From contig NC_080583.1 in the NCBI RefSeq assembly GCF_029962835.1, positions 1,798,001 through 1,862,000 on the forward strand: a DNA stretch of 64,000 nt. The letters are read 5' to 3'. The notes below the pieces were generated by a model. The model was not told the DNA's origin, did not search any database, and saw nothing but the letters and a program-made list of their open reading frames with translations. The translations under genes were made by a program, and so were the position numbers. Shown piece after piece: positions 35,645 to 43,886 of the stretch. Each line of letters starts with the position of its first letter. Within the stretch, counting starts at the first letter, position 1. The stretch is from Magnolia sinica. Lineage: Eukaryota; Streptophyta; Magnoliopsida; Magnoliales; Magnoliaceae.

Positions 35645-35964
35645 GGAAATAGCTACAGATATTGACCGTAGCTGAGAATCTGAAAACCGTAGCTATTATT
35701 ATATCCGGCATATCGCTACGAATCCAGCACTACTTTTAGCTACAAATACTATCCGTAGCTGTATGTACATTTCGCTATAGAAATAGTTGCTACGGATTAT
35801 ATCTGTAGCTATTGAAATCTATGGCTACGGATTAAATCTGTAGTCATAGGTTTTAGACCTATTGTTACGGCACCTACGACTACGGTCGTGCTAGGACTAA
35901 AACCATAGCCATAGGCCTTTAGCTACGGCTTTTATCTGTAGCCTTTGTCCACTTTTCTGGTAGT
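35645..35964. repeat. Right subterminal region of the CACTA-type element
   Basis: Dense GCTACGG/CCGTAGC/TAGCTACA words in both orientations, ending in GTCCACTTTTCTGGTAGT, the inverted match of the left terminus at 17990. Such arrays bind the transposase in CACTA elements. Confidence 0.75.
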
Positions 35965-36122
35965 CGAGGAGAGGAAGATCCTAAGCTCTACAGGAATTCT
36001 GGTATTCTTATCAGGCTTCCATGGCAGCGTCTCAGCTAGGTAAGCTATCCGACCCCTTGATCACTATGTTCCATGCACAGACAGATCTGTGGGCCTATTC
36101 CGCATATTGATTAAGTCCCACA
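35965..36122 (+). repeat. Copia-2 3' LTR, right part
   Basis: Continues the interrupted LTR: GGAAGATCCTAAGCTCTACA, GGCAGCGTCTCAGCTAGGTA and the end AAGTCCCACA match 15440-15588. Confidence 0.92.
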
Positions 36123-36182
36123 TGGCGGTTTTAAGTAAATATGTGTTGTAGACTATGGCAGCACAAAGAAGAGGGGCCTCAC
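36123..36182 (+). repeat. Dispersed repeat R1, copy b, right part
   Basis: TGGCGGTTTTAAGTAAATATGTG to GAAGAGGGGCCTCAC matches 6755-6814 in R1 copy a, about 21 kb away from its own left part. Confidence 0.88.
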
Positions 36183-36412
36183 AACCGTCCCACAGCGATT
36201 TGTACAGTCATGAATTGAAGATTGGTACAATCAGTCCTTGAGTCAAATTATGACTTGGTTGAGGCCAATATCTTTTCAAAGTTGACTGGTTGTGCTGAAC
36301 CAGTTGGACTCAACCGAGTATGAGTTGATTTGTGTCAGTCACATCCAGCTTTGACGAGTCAACAATCCATGCCTCAGATAGGTCACTCGCAAAAGCACAT
36401 TCTCACAAAAAC
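36183..36412. other. Short non-coding spacer between the two nests
   Basis: Nothing recognised. Confidence 0.4.
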
Positions 36413-36567
36413 CACTACAACAAAACTGACCTTTACCGGTGGTTAAAACCGCCGGTAAAACTTTTACAGGCGGTCAGTTAAACGCCGGTAAAGGCGGTGT
36501 CGGTAAAGGTTGCAGGCGGTCAGCGGCCTTTACTGGTGGTTGTACTGGACGCCGCCTCATATAAGCA
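36413..36567. mobile_element. Left terminus of a second CACTA-type element (CCGCCGGTAAA family)
   Basis: Begins CACTACAACAAAACTGACC and is filled with TTTACCGGTGG/CCGCCGGTAAA and GGCGGTCAG words in both orientations, typical CACTA subterminal repeats. The matching right side appears at about 56610-56718 (GGCCGCCGGTAAAAATGCGC). Material between them is 20 kb of nested insertions and host-like exons. Confidence 0.6.
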
Positions 36568-36700
36568 CCACCAGAAAAAGGGTAGAAATTACGGATAACA
36601 TCCATAGCTAAATAGTTATGGCTACAGTTGTCGTCCATAGCAATACTGTAGCCATTGCTTTTGAAGAAATAGCTACGAATATAATCCGCAGCTATAGAGC
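36568..36700. mobile_element. Terminus of a third CACTA-type element (CTACGG family)
   Basis: ACCACCAGAAAAAGGGTAGAA followed by ACGGATAACATCCATAGCTA and several GCTACGA/TAGCTA words is closely related to the terminus at 17990. It lies inside the CCGCCGGTAAA-family end. The right end is uncertain: TTTTTTTTCTGGCGGTC at about 56590-56606 is a possible partner, but the CTACGG subterminal repeats are missing there. Confidence 0.5.
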
Positions 36701-36863
36701 CAATCACTATGTATTAAATCCCCATGTGGTGTGGGAACAATACTAAATGAGTCAACTCATTTGATTCTTTAAAGAACAAATACTTTCCATCTAAATCAGA
36801 ACAAATATGGTTTACAACCTAAAAAATGATGCAGAGAAATACATAACTTACACAAACTACTTA

Positions 36864-36922
36864 CCCTCATGCATTTTTTCCAGCTGGAGCCTCCATGTAG
36901 GCTCTTTAACTTGCTTTTCCAA
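36864..36922 (-). pseudogene. Myosin XI exon fragment, 3' part (left of LINE)
   Basis: Read on the minus strand it gives LEKQVKEPTWRLQLEKMHE and then a donor GGTAAGT (plus-strand ACTTACC). Joined to 54215-54263, it encodes a contiguous piece of the coiled-coil tail region of plant class XI myosin, an actin-based organelle motor. Its continuation is displaced by the LINE inserted after TTTCCAA. Neighbouring myosin exons are not found, so this is a single captured or stranded exon. Confidence 0.85.
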
Positions 36923-36931
36923 ATTTTTTTT

Positions 36932-37006
36932 GAGAGATCTAATGATTCTAGATCCCCTTTTAAAAAAAAAAAAATCAAAATTTCCATTGATCGACAAAAT
37001 AGTTAC
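36932..37006 (-). other. LINE 3' untranslated end
   Basis: Lies between the poly(A) tail and the Gypsy-2 target site. An internal A-run at 36962-36974 is present. It was contiguous with 47634 before Gypsy-2 inserted; GTTAC is duplicated on both sides. Confidence 0.6.
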
Positions 37007-37717
37007 TGTTATGGGAAGATCCGAGCTCCTTACAAGCCTGAGAACTAGTGTACCCTTAGTTCAGTTAGACACCCAAGAGCACCCAAAATAATGAACACTA
37101 CCAAAGAGAGCGACATCCGAACATCCGAGCCGAGGGAATGACATCCGAGCCGAGGGCTCGTCCTCATCTTCATTTGAAGAAGGACCTCCGAACTGAGGGC
37201 TCGTCCTCGTCATCATCTTCATTAGAATAAGAACCTCCGAGCCGAGAGCTCATCCTCATCCTCATCCTCATCTTTCTCCGAAGAGGTGATGTCTCGAGCC
37301 GAGGTCGGAGCGAGATGCGGGTACATTACGCACCAAACTAGGAAACTACCTTAAGGAGACACAACCTACCATCTCACCCGCAGATACACACAATATGTTA
37401 CACGATCTCTGGATTACGGGGCGTATCTCCACAATCATATAATCCCGATGATTGAGTAAATTGTGCCGAGATTAACGGACCCAGATCATTCGACAGTCAG
37501 GTATAAATACAATGAGACCCCATTGATATGGGTATGCAATATCTTGCACTCTCCCTCTACTTTTCAACCTAAACCCGGATTCCCTTGACCTGACTTAGGC
37601 ATCGGAGGGTCCCCTGGTTTAGCCAGGGTCTCCTTTGCTAATACTTTATGCAGGACCAAGGTCCCCCTAGAAGCACGCAGCATGGAGTGGAGGGTAATCC
37701 AGATTTTGTCATTAACA
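37007..37717 (+). repeat. Gypsy-2 5' LTR (711 bp)
   Basis: Contains a GAGCCGAGGGCTCGTCCTCA/GAAGGACCTCCGA tandem array at about 37120-37285 (unit roughly 55-60 bp) and a TATA-like GTATAAATACAATGAGACC at about 37500. It ends GTCATTAACA. Confidence 0.93.
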
Positions 37718-37719
37718 TT

Positions 37720-37737
37720 TTTGGCGTCGTCTGTGGG
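37720..37737 (+). promoter_or_regulatory. Gypsy-2 primer-binding site
   Basis: TTGGCGTCGTCTGTGGGA directly follows the LTR, in the position and style of Tat-group primer sites. I do not assign the tRNA with certainty; one C in the usual GGCGCC is T here. Confidence 0.6.
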
Positions 37738-37778
37738 AAACTGATACGAAAGGTTAGCTTCCTATTTTTTAGCATAAT

Positions 37779-38960
37779 GGCAAAAGGAAAGAAGAAAGTA
37801 GTAGCTGTGGAACCAGAGCCAAATGAGCAGACCTGCTCTTCCTCACTACTTCATGCCGAATCAGCCCCGGGGCCTTCTCAGCATTCTCGCAATCGGGCGA
37901 GTAAGTATCGAGTCATGTAGAACGAGATCCAGGCCTTGCGCGATGAAGTGAACAGGATGAAGCAGCAACAGGAGCCACAACATGCCCAACTCAGGAAAAT
38001 CCTATTCCCGAGCCAGTCGGTCTGGTCGTAGAAGCTCACTCCATGCCGAGGAGTATGAGGCCCGAGGCGCCTCAATGCCCTCAAGTGCCGGTTTTGGGTC
38101 AAAATCCTCCCCCGACCCAAATCTGAGTCTCGGCTCAGAACACAACTACTCGAGCTCTAACTAATGCTTCAGTCACCTCAGCCCTGACACCTACGGATCT
38201 CCATCATCAGCTGGAATGGAGGAGGGGAAGGAGGACTCCAAAAATAGAAAACACCCAAGAGATTGTAGCAGAGAACAAAGACCCTTGGGAAAAAACGGTT
38301 CGTGGAGCTCAACGATAAATTTCTGACGCTGGAAAAGAAGCAACAGCCGTCGTCAGTTCCCTCCATTGTGTAAGCAATGATGAAAGAGACCAAGTCTCCC
38401 TTCACCTCAACAATCATGAACGAGGTGATGCCACAGAGGTTCCGGATACCTCCCGTCATCCAATACTCCAGGTCAGGTGACCCGCCCGAGCACGTGGAAG
38501 CTCATCGTTTGTGGATGCAAATTCAGATAGCAACAAATGCGATGATGTGTAGAGGGTTCTCGATTACACTCGCAGGATCCGCTCGAAGCTGGTACCGTCA
38601 ACTCAAGCCGAACTCTATCGGATCCTTCGCGGAACTTAGCCGATTATTCCTTACCCAGTTCATCAGTGGTAAGAAGAGTCGGAAGCCAAATACTCACCTC
38701 TTCACCATCAAAGAAGAGCCCAAGGAATCACTGAAAGATTATATCACGTGTTTCAATGAGGAAGCGTTACAGGTGACTATGACGATAAGATGGCACTTTC
38801 TGCAGTGTTCGACGGCTTGAAAGAGGGAAGATTTGCATTCTCTATTGGGAAGAATCCGCCAAAGACGTTGGCTGACCTTATTGCCAGAGCTCAGAAATAC
38901 ACTAATGCTGAGGAGTTTACCAACGCCTGCAAAAATGTCTAAGTAACTGACCCGACCGGT
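37779..38960 (+). pseudogene. Gypsy-2 gag, broken
   Basis: The ATG at 37779 opens MAKGKKKVVAVEPEP. A TAG follows at 37918 and several frame changes after it. The capsid domain is best seen at 38377-38820: RFRIPPVIQYSRSGDPPEHV, SITLAGSARSWYRQLKPNSI and TIKEEPKESLKDYITCFNEE, the Retrotrans_gag (PF03732) pattern. After a further frameshift near 38770 it continues as ALSAVFDGLKEGRFAFSIG and ADLIARAQKYTNAEEF to about 38940. It would form the particle shell. Multiple stops make it inactive. Confidence 0.85.
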
Positions 38961-39099
38961 AAAGGGAAGACGCTCAGGAACGAAGAGTCCCAGCCGTCTA
39001 GCAAGGGACCCGATGAACGCACCTCTCGCGATCAGCGCCCGAGCAAAAGGAATGAGGAAAAATTTCATTCCTATACCCCCTTAACACATCTGCTGAGCA

Positions 39100-40134
39100 G
39101 ATTCTACTGGACATCCGAGGAGAAAAACTTCTGAATTGGCCTGTGTGTATGAAGGCCGACCCGAAATATCGCGACAAACGCAAATATTGCCACTTTCATC
39201 GGGATCACGGGCACAACAAGGCCGACTGGGTGGACCTCAAGGATGAAATCAAGACCCTCATCCATAAGGGTCATCTGCGCCGTTATACTAAGGGAGAAAG
39301 AACCGCTCAGAAAGAAGAGTAAGAACAAGCACAGCCGAATAACACCATGGAAGAGCTAGCCGAGATTCGCACCATCTTTGGGGGCTCACCTGGTGGAGGA
39401 GATTCAAATCGGGCACGAAAAGCCCACTCGCAGAAGTCTGACCTGGAGAATTACGTCCACTTGACTGAGCGGCCCACCAAGGAACGCCAAGTCAGCCTGT
39501 GCAGTCTGACTTTCACGGAAAAAGATGCGCACGGAATCCAGCACCCGCACTATGACGCCTTGGTAGTTACTATAACCTAGCGAACTGCAAAGTGTACCGC
39601 ATCTTGGTCGACACCGAGAGCTCAGCTGACGTAATTTATTATAACACCTTTGAAAGAATGGGGATTCTGAGGTCTCATCTCAGACCTGTGAAGACCCCTC
39701 TGCATGGCTTTGCCGGGGAAAGAGTAATCTCTGAAGGAGCCATCTCCCTCCCTGTGACTATAGGGGAAGGACAACATTAAGTCACACTTATGGTGGACTT
39801 CCTTGTTATTAACGTACCATCCGTACATAACATCATCCTAGGCAGGCCATTTCTCAATGCAATGAGAGCGGTAGTTTCTACTTATCATTTGATGATGAAA
39901 TTTTCCACTGAGGGCGGAACAGGATACCTCCGAAGTGATCAACGTGAAACTTGGAAATGTTATGCTGTAGCAGTCAAGAAGGGATCAGTTAAGCAAGCAC
40001 TTACCATCAACATACTAGACCCCAGAGGACCTGCGGAGGGCTCATTTATAGAAGACCTAGAGAAAATACCACTCGACGAGGCAAACCCAAGCAGAATTGT
40101 TCAGCTCGGAACATCATTAAACCCTAAGGAGTAG
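39100..40134 (+). pseudogene. Gypsy-2 nucleocapsid linker and protease, active site altered
   Basis: A CX2C-type remnant (YCHFHRDHGHN-like, in a shifted frame) lies around 39185-39215. The protease starts near 39592: YRILVDTESSADVIYYNTFE. The active-site motif reads D-T-E-S (codons 39610-39621) where aspartic proteases have D-T/S-G, so the invariant glycine is glutamate, a G-to-A change. A TAA at 39778 interrupts it. The C-terminal part at 39790-40134 has VHNIILGRPFLNAMRAV, the expected flap/dimer region. The protein cannot be active as encoded. Confidence 0.82.
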
Positions 40135-40194
40135 TCTGAAATGCTAGCTTTCCTACGTCAGCACAAAGATGTCTTCACATAGTCACATGAAGAT

Positions 40195-41541
40195 ATGCCC
40201 GGAATCTCCCTAGACATCATGGTCCATAGATTGAATGTGGACCCGGATTACAAACCCGTGAAGCAAAAGAGGAGACCATTCGACGCTGAGCGGTATGAAG
40301 CTATAGCTGATGAAGTCTCTATTCTGCCCGATGCAGGTTTCATAGAGGAGGTACATTACCCCGAGTGGATCGCAAACGTGGTCCTCGTAAAAAAGGCAAA
40401 CGGGAAATGGCGGGTCTGTGTAGACTATTCAGACCTAAACAAGGCGTGTCCGAAAGATAGCTTCTCATTGCCCCAAATTGATCAGTTGGTGGACAGCACG
40501 GCAGGACACGAGTTATTTTCCTTCCTAGATGCTTACTCTGGGTACAATCAGATCACGATGCATCCCTCAGACAGGCAGAAGACTACCTTTGTCACGAACA
40601 AGGGGCTCTACTGTTACCGGGTCATGCCATTTGGCATGAAAAATGCTGGGGCCACGTACCAAAGGTTGGTAAATCAGATGTTCGCCAAGCAGATCAGACA
40701 CACCATGGAAGTGTACATCAACGATATGTTAGTAAAGAGTGTCAAGGTGTCCAATCACCTGACGGATCTTGGAGAAACTTTCACCATCCTCCGAGAATAC
40801 TAGATGAAGCTGAATCACGTGAAGTGCTCCTTCGGAGTCGGCTCAGGGAAATTCCTCGGGTTTCAGGTCAGTCATAGGGGTATCGAAGCAAACCCTGACA
40901 AGATCAAGGCACTCCTTGACATGAATTTGCCTCGGACTATCAAAGAGAAATAATGCCTCATTGGACGCGTAGCATCACTCGGACGATTTATCTCTAGAGC
41001 TATAGATAAATGCCTCCCCTTCTTTCAGCAGTTAAAGGGTCACAAGAAGGCAGAATGAACGTCAGAATGTGAGCAAGCATTCCAGTAATTGAAATAGTAT
41101 TTAGGATCACCACCCCTACTGTCCAAACCCGAAGAGGGCAAGCCTTTATTCTTATATCTCGCGGTTTCGGCCTCAGCTGTCAGCTCAGTCCTGATCAGAG
41201 AAATAGGAGGAAAGCAGCATCCCGTATACTATGTGAGTAAGGCCATGGTGCCCGCCGAGACGAGATATCCGGCTCTAGAGAAACTGGCACTTAGTCTCGT
41301 CATCTCAGCTCAAAGGCTACATCCATACTTCCAAGCTCATTCCGTCATCGTGCTGACAGACTCCTCGCTCAAACAAGTTCTCCAGAGGCCTGAAGTTTCG
41401 AGTCAGTTAACTAAATGGGCCGTCGAACTTAGTGAATTCGACATCCAGTTCCGTCCAAGGACAGCTATTAGGGGTCAAGTCGTGGCCGACTTCGTTGTGG
41501 AATTTACCATTCCGAGCGGAGGAGAGATCAAAACTAATTAA
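40195..41541 (+). pseudogene. Gypsy-2 reverse transcriptase and first RNase H, catalytic Asp lost
   Basis: RT is open at 40195-40803 with ANVVLVKKANGKWRVCVDYS, FSFLDAYSGYNQITMHPSDR and VMPFGMKNAGATYQRLVNQM. The catalytic box reads VYINDMLVKS: the first aspartate of the usual YxDD is asparagine (AAC at 40720-40722). TAG follows REY at 40801, and more stops occur up to about 41100 in the connection region (LGRFISRAIDKCLPFFQQLK). The RNase H part at 41130-41541 includes LYLAVSASAVSSVLIRE and IVLTDSSLKQVLQRPEV. The enzyme is dead both by stops and by the altered active site. Confidence 0.88.
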
Positions 41542-41544
41542 AGT

Positions 41545-42162
41545 TGAGATGACTCCGCCACCTGAACCCCCAAGTAATCAACAGGCGTTATCAGAGAAAG
41601 TGTGGGTTCTTTATGTAGACGGGTCATCTAACGCCAAGCGTGCCGGAGCAGGAATTGTTTTAATCGCTCCCGATTCCACGCCCATCCAGTATGCGATTAG
41701 ACTCGGCTTCAAGGCCTCAAACAATGAGGCAGAATACGAGGCCTTGCTGGTAGGACTCAGACTGGCAGCGAGTCTGGGAGTCCAATCCCTCCAGGTCCGA
41801 TACGATTCCCAACTGGTTGTGAATCACATCTCCACTGAGTATGAAGCTAAAGAGACAAGAATGATCGCTTACCTAAAATTGATAAAAAGATACTGGAACT
41901 GTACAATCCACTAAATCCCCAGAGCAGAAAATTCATGGGCCGACGCCTTGGCAAGGTTGGCCTTGGCCATGAAGGGAAGGATCCCGCGAATCATTCATGT
42001 CGAATTCATAAAACATCCAAGCATCGACCAAGCGGAGAAGAAAGCGGTTAATCCAGTACAAGCCACTCCGAGTTGGATGGACCCGATCTTCAACTACCTC
42101 ACATCTGGCGAGATCCCCTCGGATAGACTGGAAGCCAGGCGCCTGAGAATTCGAGCAGCATG
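41545..42162 (+). pseudogene. Gypsy-2 second, archaeal-type RNase H
   Basis: An additional RNase H domain between the first RNase H and integrase: KVWVLYVDGSSNAKRAGAGI, NNEAEYEALLVGLRLAASLG, VRYDSQLVVNHIS and, after a TAA at 41912, RAENSWADALARLA. The D-E-D-D arrangement is visible. A second RNase H of this kind is the diagnostic acquisition of the plant Tat gypsy lineage and is thought to help remove the RNA template. It continues to the spacer before integrase, where TGA ends the frame at 42161. Confidence 0.88.
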
Positions 42163-43312
42163 ATACGTCATCCTGGATGGTATCTTATACAAAAAATGGC
42201 ATTCTCAACCCTACCTCAGGTGCCTCTGACTCGACGAAGCAGACTATGTTATTCGGGAGATTCACGAAGGAATCTGCAGAAACCATTCCGGCAGCCAAGC
42301 CCTGGCCGTGAAGATACTTCGACAAGGATATTTTTGGCCAACCCTCAAGCACGACTCGAAAGACTATATTCAAAATTGCGACAAATGCCAATGCTATGCA
42401 GCCGTGCCGAGGCAACTAACCGAGGAAACGACCCCCATGAGCAGTCCGTGGCCGTTCGCTCAATGGGGAATTGACGTCATCGTCCCCTACCTATAGGAAA
42501 GGGACAAGTCAAGTTCACCATCGTCGTAATTGACTACTTCACCAAGTGGGCCGAGGCCAAGGCCGAACCCGTAGCAAAAATCACAAAATAGAAGGTGATC
42601 AACTTTGTCTGGAAAAACATCATCTGCCGGTTCGGGATTCCATGCACCATTGTGTCCGATAACGACAAGCAGTTTGATAATGACAAGTTCCGAGGCATGT
42701 GCTAGGAGCTCGGCATCACGAACGCGTACTCGTCCCCTCGGTACCCACAGTCCAATGGGCAAGTGGAAGTTGTTAACAAGGTCATCAAGCATCATCTCAA
42801 AACAAAGTTAGAAAAAGCAAAAGGCAGTTAGGTCGAGGAGCTCCCATTCGTCCTCTGGGCCTATAGGATCATAATCCAGTCCTCTACAGGAGAAACTCCA
42901 TTTTCCTTTCATACGGCTCGGAGGTAATGGTGCCAGTTGAAATCGGACTCCCAACTGCTCGAGTAAGGAATTACAAAGAAAACCGGAACTCTGAGCAGAT
43001 TACTGCTAACCTGGACCTGCTTGACAAAGTCAGAGATATCTCAAAGCTCTGTGTCGCGGCTCGACATCAATAGGTGGCGTGATTTTATAATTTCAAGGTC
43101 AAAATCAAGAGGTTCCGTCCCGAAGACCTGGTTCTTCGGCGTGTATTCCAGAATATCGCTAAGCCGGGGGCTGGAGCACTCGGACCTAACTGGGAAGGAC
43201 CCTACCGTGTAGTCCGATCAACAAAACCGGGTTCTTACCACTTAGAAGACCTCGAGCGCCGTCAACTCCCCCACCCCTGGAACGCCGAGTACCTGAAAAT
43301 CTACTATCCTTG
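42163..43312 (+). pseudogene. Gypsy-2 integrase, many stops
   Basis: The zinc-binding HHCC region is recognisable: IHEGICRNHSGSQALAVKIL, then YIQNCDKCQCYA. The core D-D-E is spread over VVIDYFTKWAEAKAEP, CTIVSDNDKQFDNDKF and SNGQVEVVNKVIKHHL. TAG or TAA stops interrupt at 42494, 42590, 42703, 42829 and other places, several where Gln or Trp is expected. The C-terminal part ends LEDLERRQLPHPWNAEYLKI and YYP, TGA at 43310-43312. It would insert the cDNA into the genome; this copy is inactive. Confidence 0.87.
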
Positions 43313-43886
43313 ATGTACTGGTCCTTAAGGCCCCTAATAAGGGTGCGCCTCCGAGCGACCAGTCTTTAAGGCTCAATAAAATCTGTCTTTCCCTTTCTAC
43401 ACACGGATCATCTACTAAGTGAAAGTTGCCTCTCATGCGCAGGGTCGAACTAAATGAGCTAATTCCTTAAAGGAGTCAGAGCGTTATCCCACGAAACCTC
43501 GACAAGGCATCCCCTCATAGTTAGGGGAAAAGCCAAAAGACAACCTAACTCACCTATAAAGAAGTCGACTCGTCACCCGATTAACGAATGAAGCGGAGGT
43601 TTCTCGCCAATCGTGGGACGAGCTGATCCCCTAGGGATCAGGACTTAACAATGACAAGACCATAAAGGTTTGAAATTCTACAGAACGGCATTGAAATGGG
43701 CCGATCCGTCAAGGAATCGGCTCGGCAAAGCCCTAAAACAAACCTACTTGTCAACAAGTTAGGCAATCAATAAGTAATATTCGAAGAACAGCTGTCCATT
43801 AACACAAAAATCATCATCATTTAGGCGCCCTCTCCAGGTCGAAAAATAAAATCCATAAAAAAATGGGGGTTGGTCAAGAAATAAAA
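43313..43886 (+). other. Gypsy-2 3' region before the antisense ORF
   Basis: No sense-strand coding. It follows the polyprotein stop and lies downstream of the stop of the antisense ORF. Confidence 0.6.

Larger units (their letters stand above)
17990..35964 (+). mobile_element. CACTA-type transposon carrying host-gene exons
   Basis: The left end ACTACCTAAAAATGGAGCAA and the reverse complement of the right end (ACTACCAGAAAAGTGGACAA) form terminal inverted repeats, continuing into GGCTACGGAT/GGCTACAGAT. Both subterminal regions are packed with TAGCTACGG/CCGTAGCTA words, the CACTA (EnSpm) hallmark. The outermost C appears mutated at both ends, and the 3-bp target duplication is not clear. The interior, without Gypsy-1, is about 5.8 kb. 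It has no transposase but holds plus-strand exon fragments of a GOS12-type SNARE, a strawberry-notch protein and an NPH3/BTB protein, so it is non-autonomous with captured host cargo. The Copia-2 LTR on both sides proves that this block is one insertion. Confidence 0.75.
15102..36122 (+). mobile_element. Copia-2: internally deleted copia element, split by later insertions
   Basis: The 5' LTR is 15102-15588. The 3' LTR starts at 17661, is cut near 17989, and resumes at 35965 to end at 36122. Flanks are TGGCA (15097-15101) and TGGCG (36123-36127), a target duplication with one change. The R1 copy a sequence supports this site. The primer site is at 15591 and the polypurine tract (CCAAGTGGGAGAA) ends at 17660. 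The internal region holds only reverse transcriptase and RNase H; gag, protease and integrase are absent. About 18 kb of the span is foreign: the CACTA-type element and Gypsy-1 within it. Confidence 0.9.

Noticed and set aside
42487-42795. Minus-strand 102-codon frame opposite Gypsy-2 integrase
   Set aside because: Antisense shadow of the integrase core; the sense strand is clearly the coding one.
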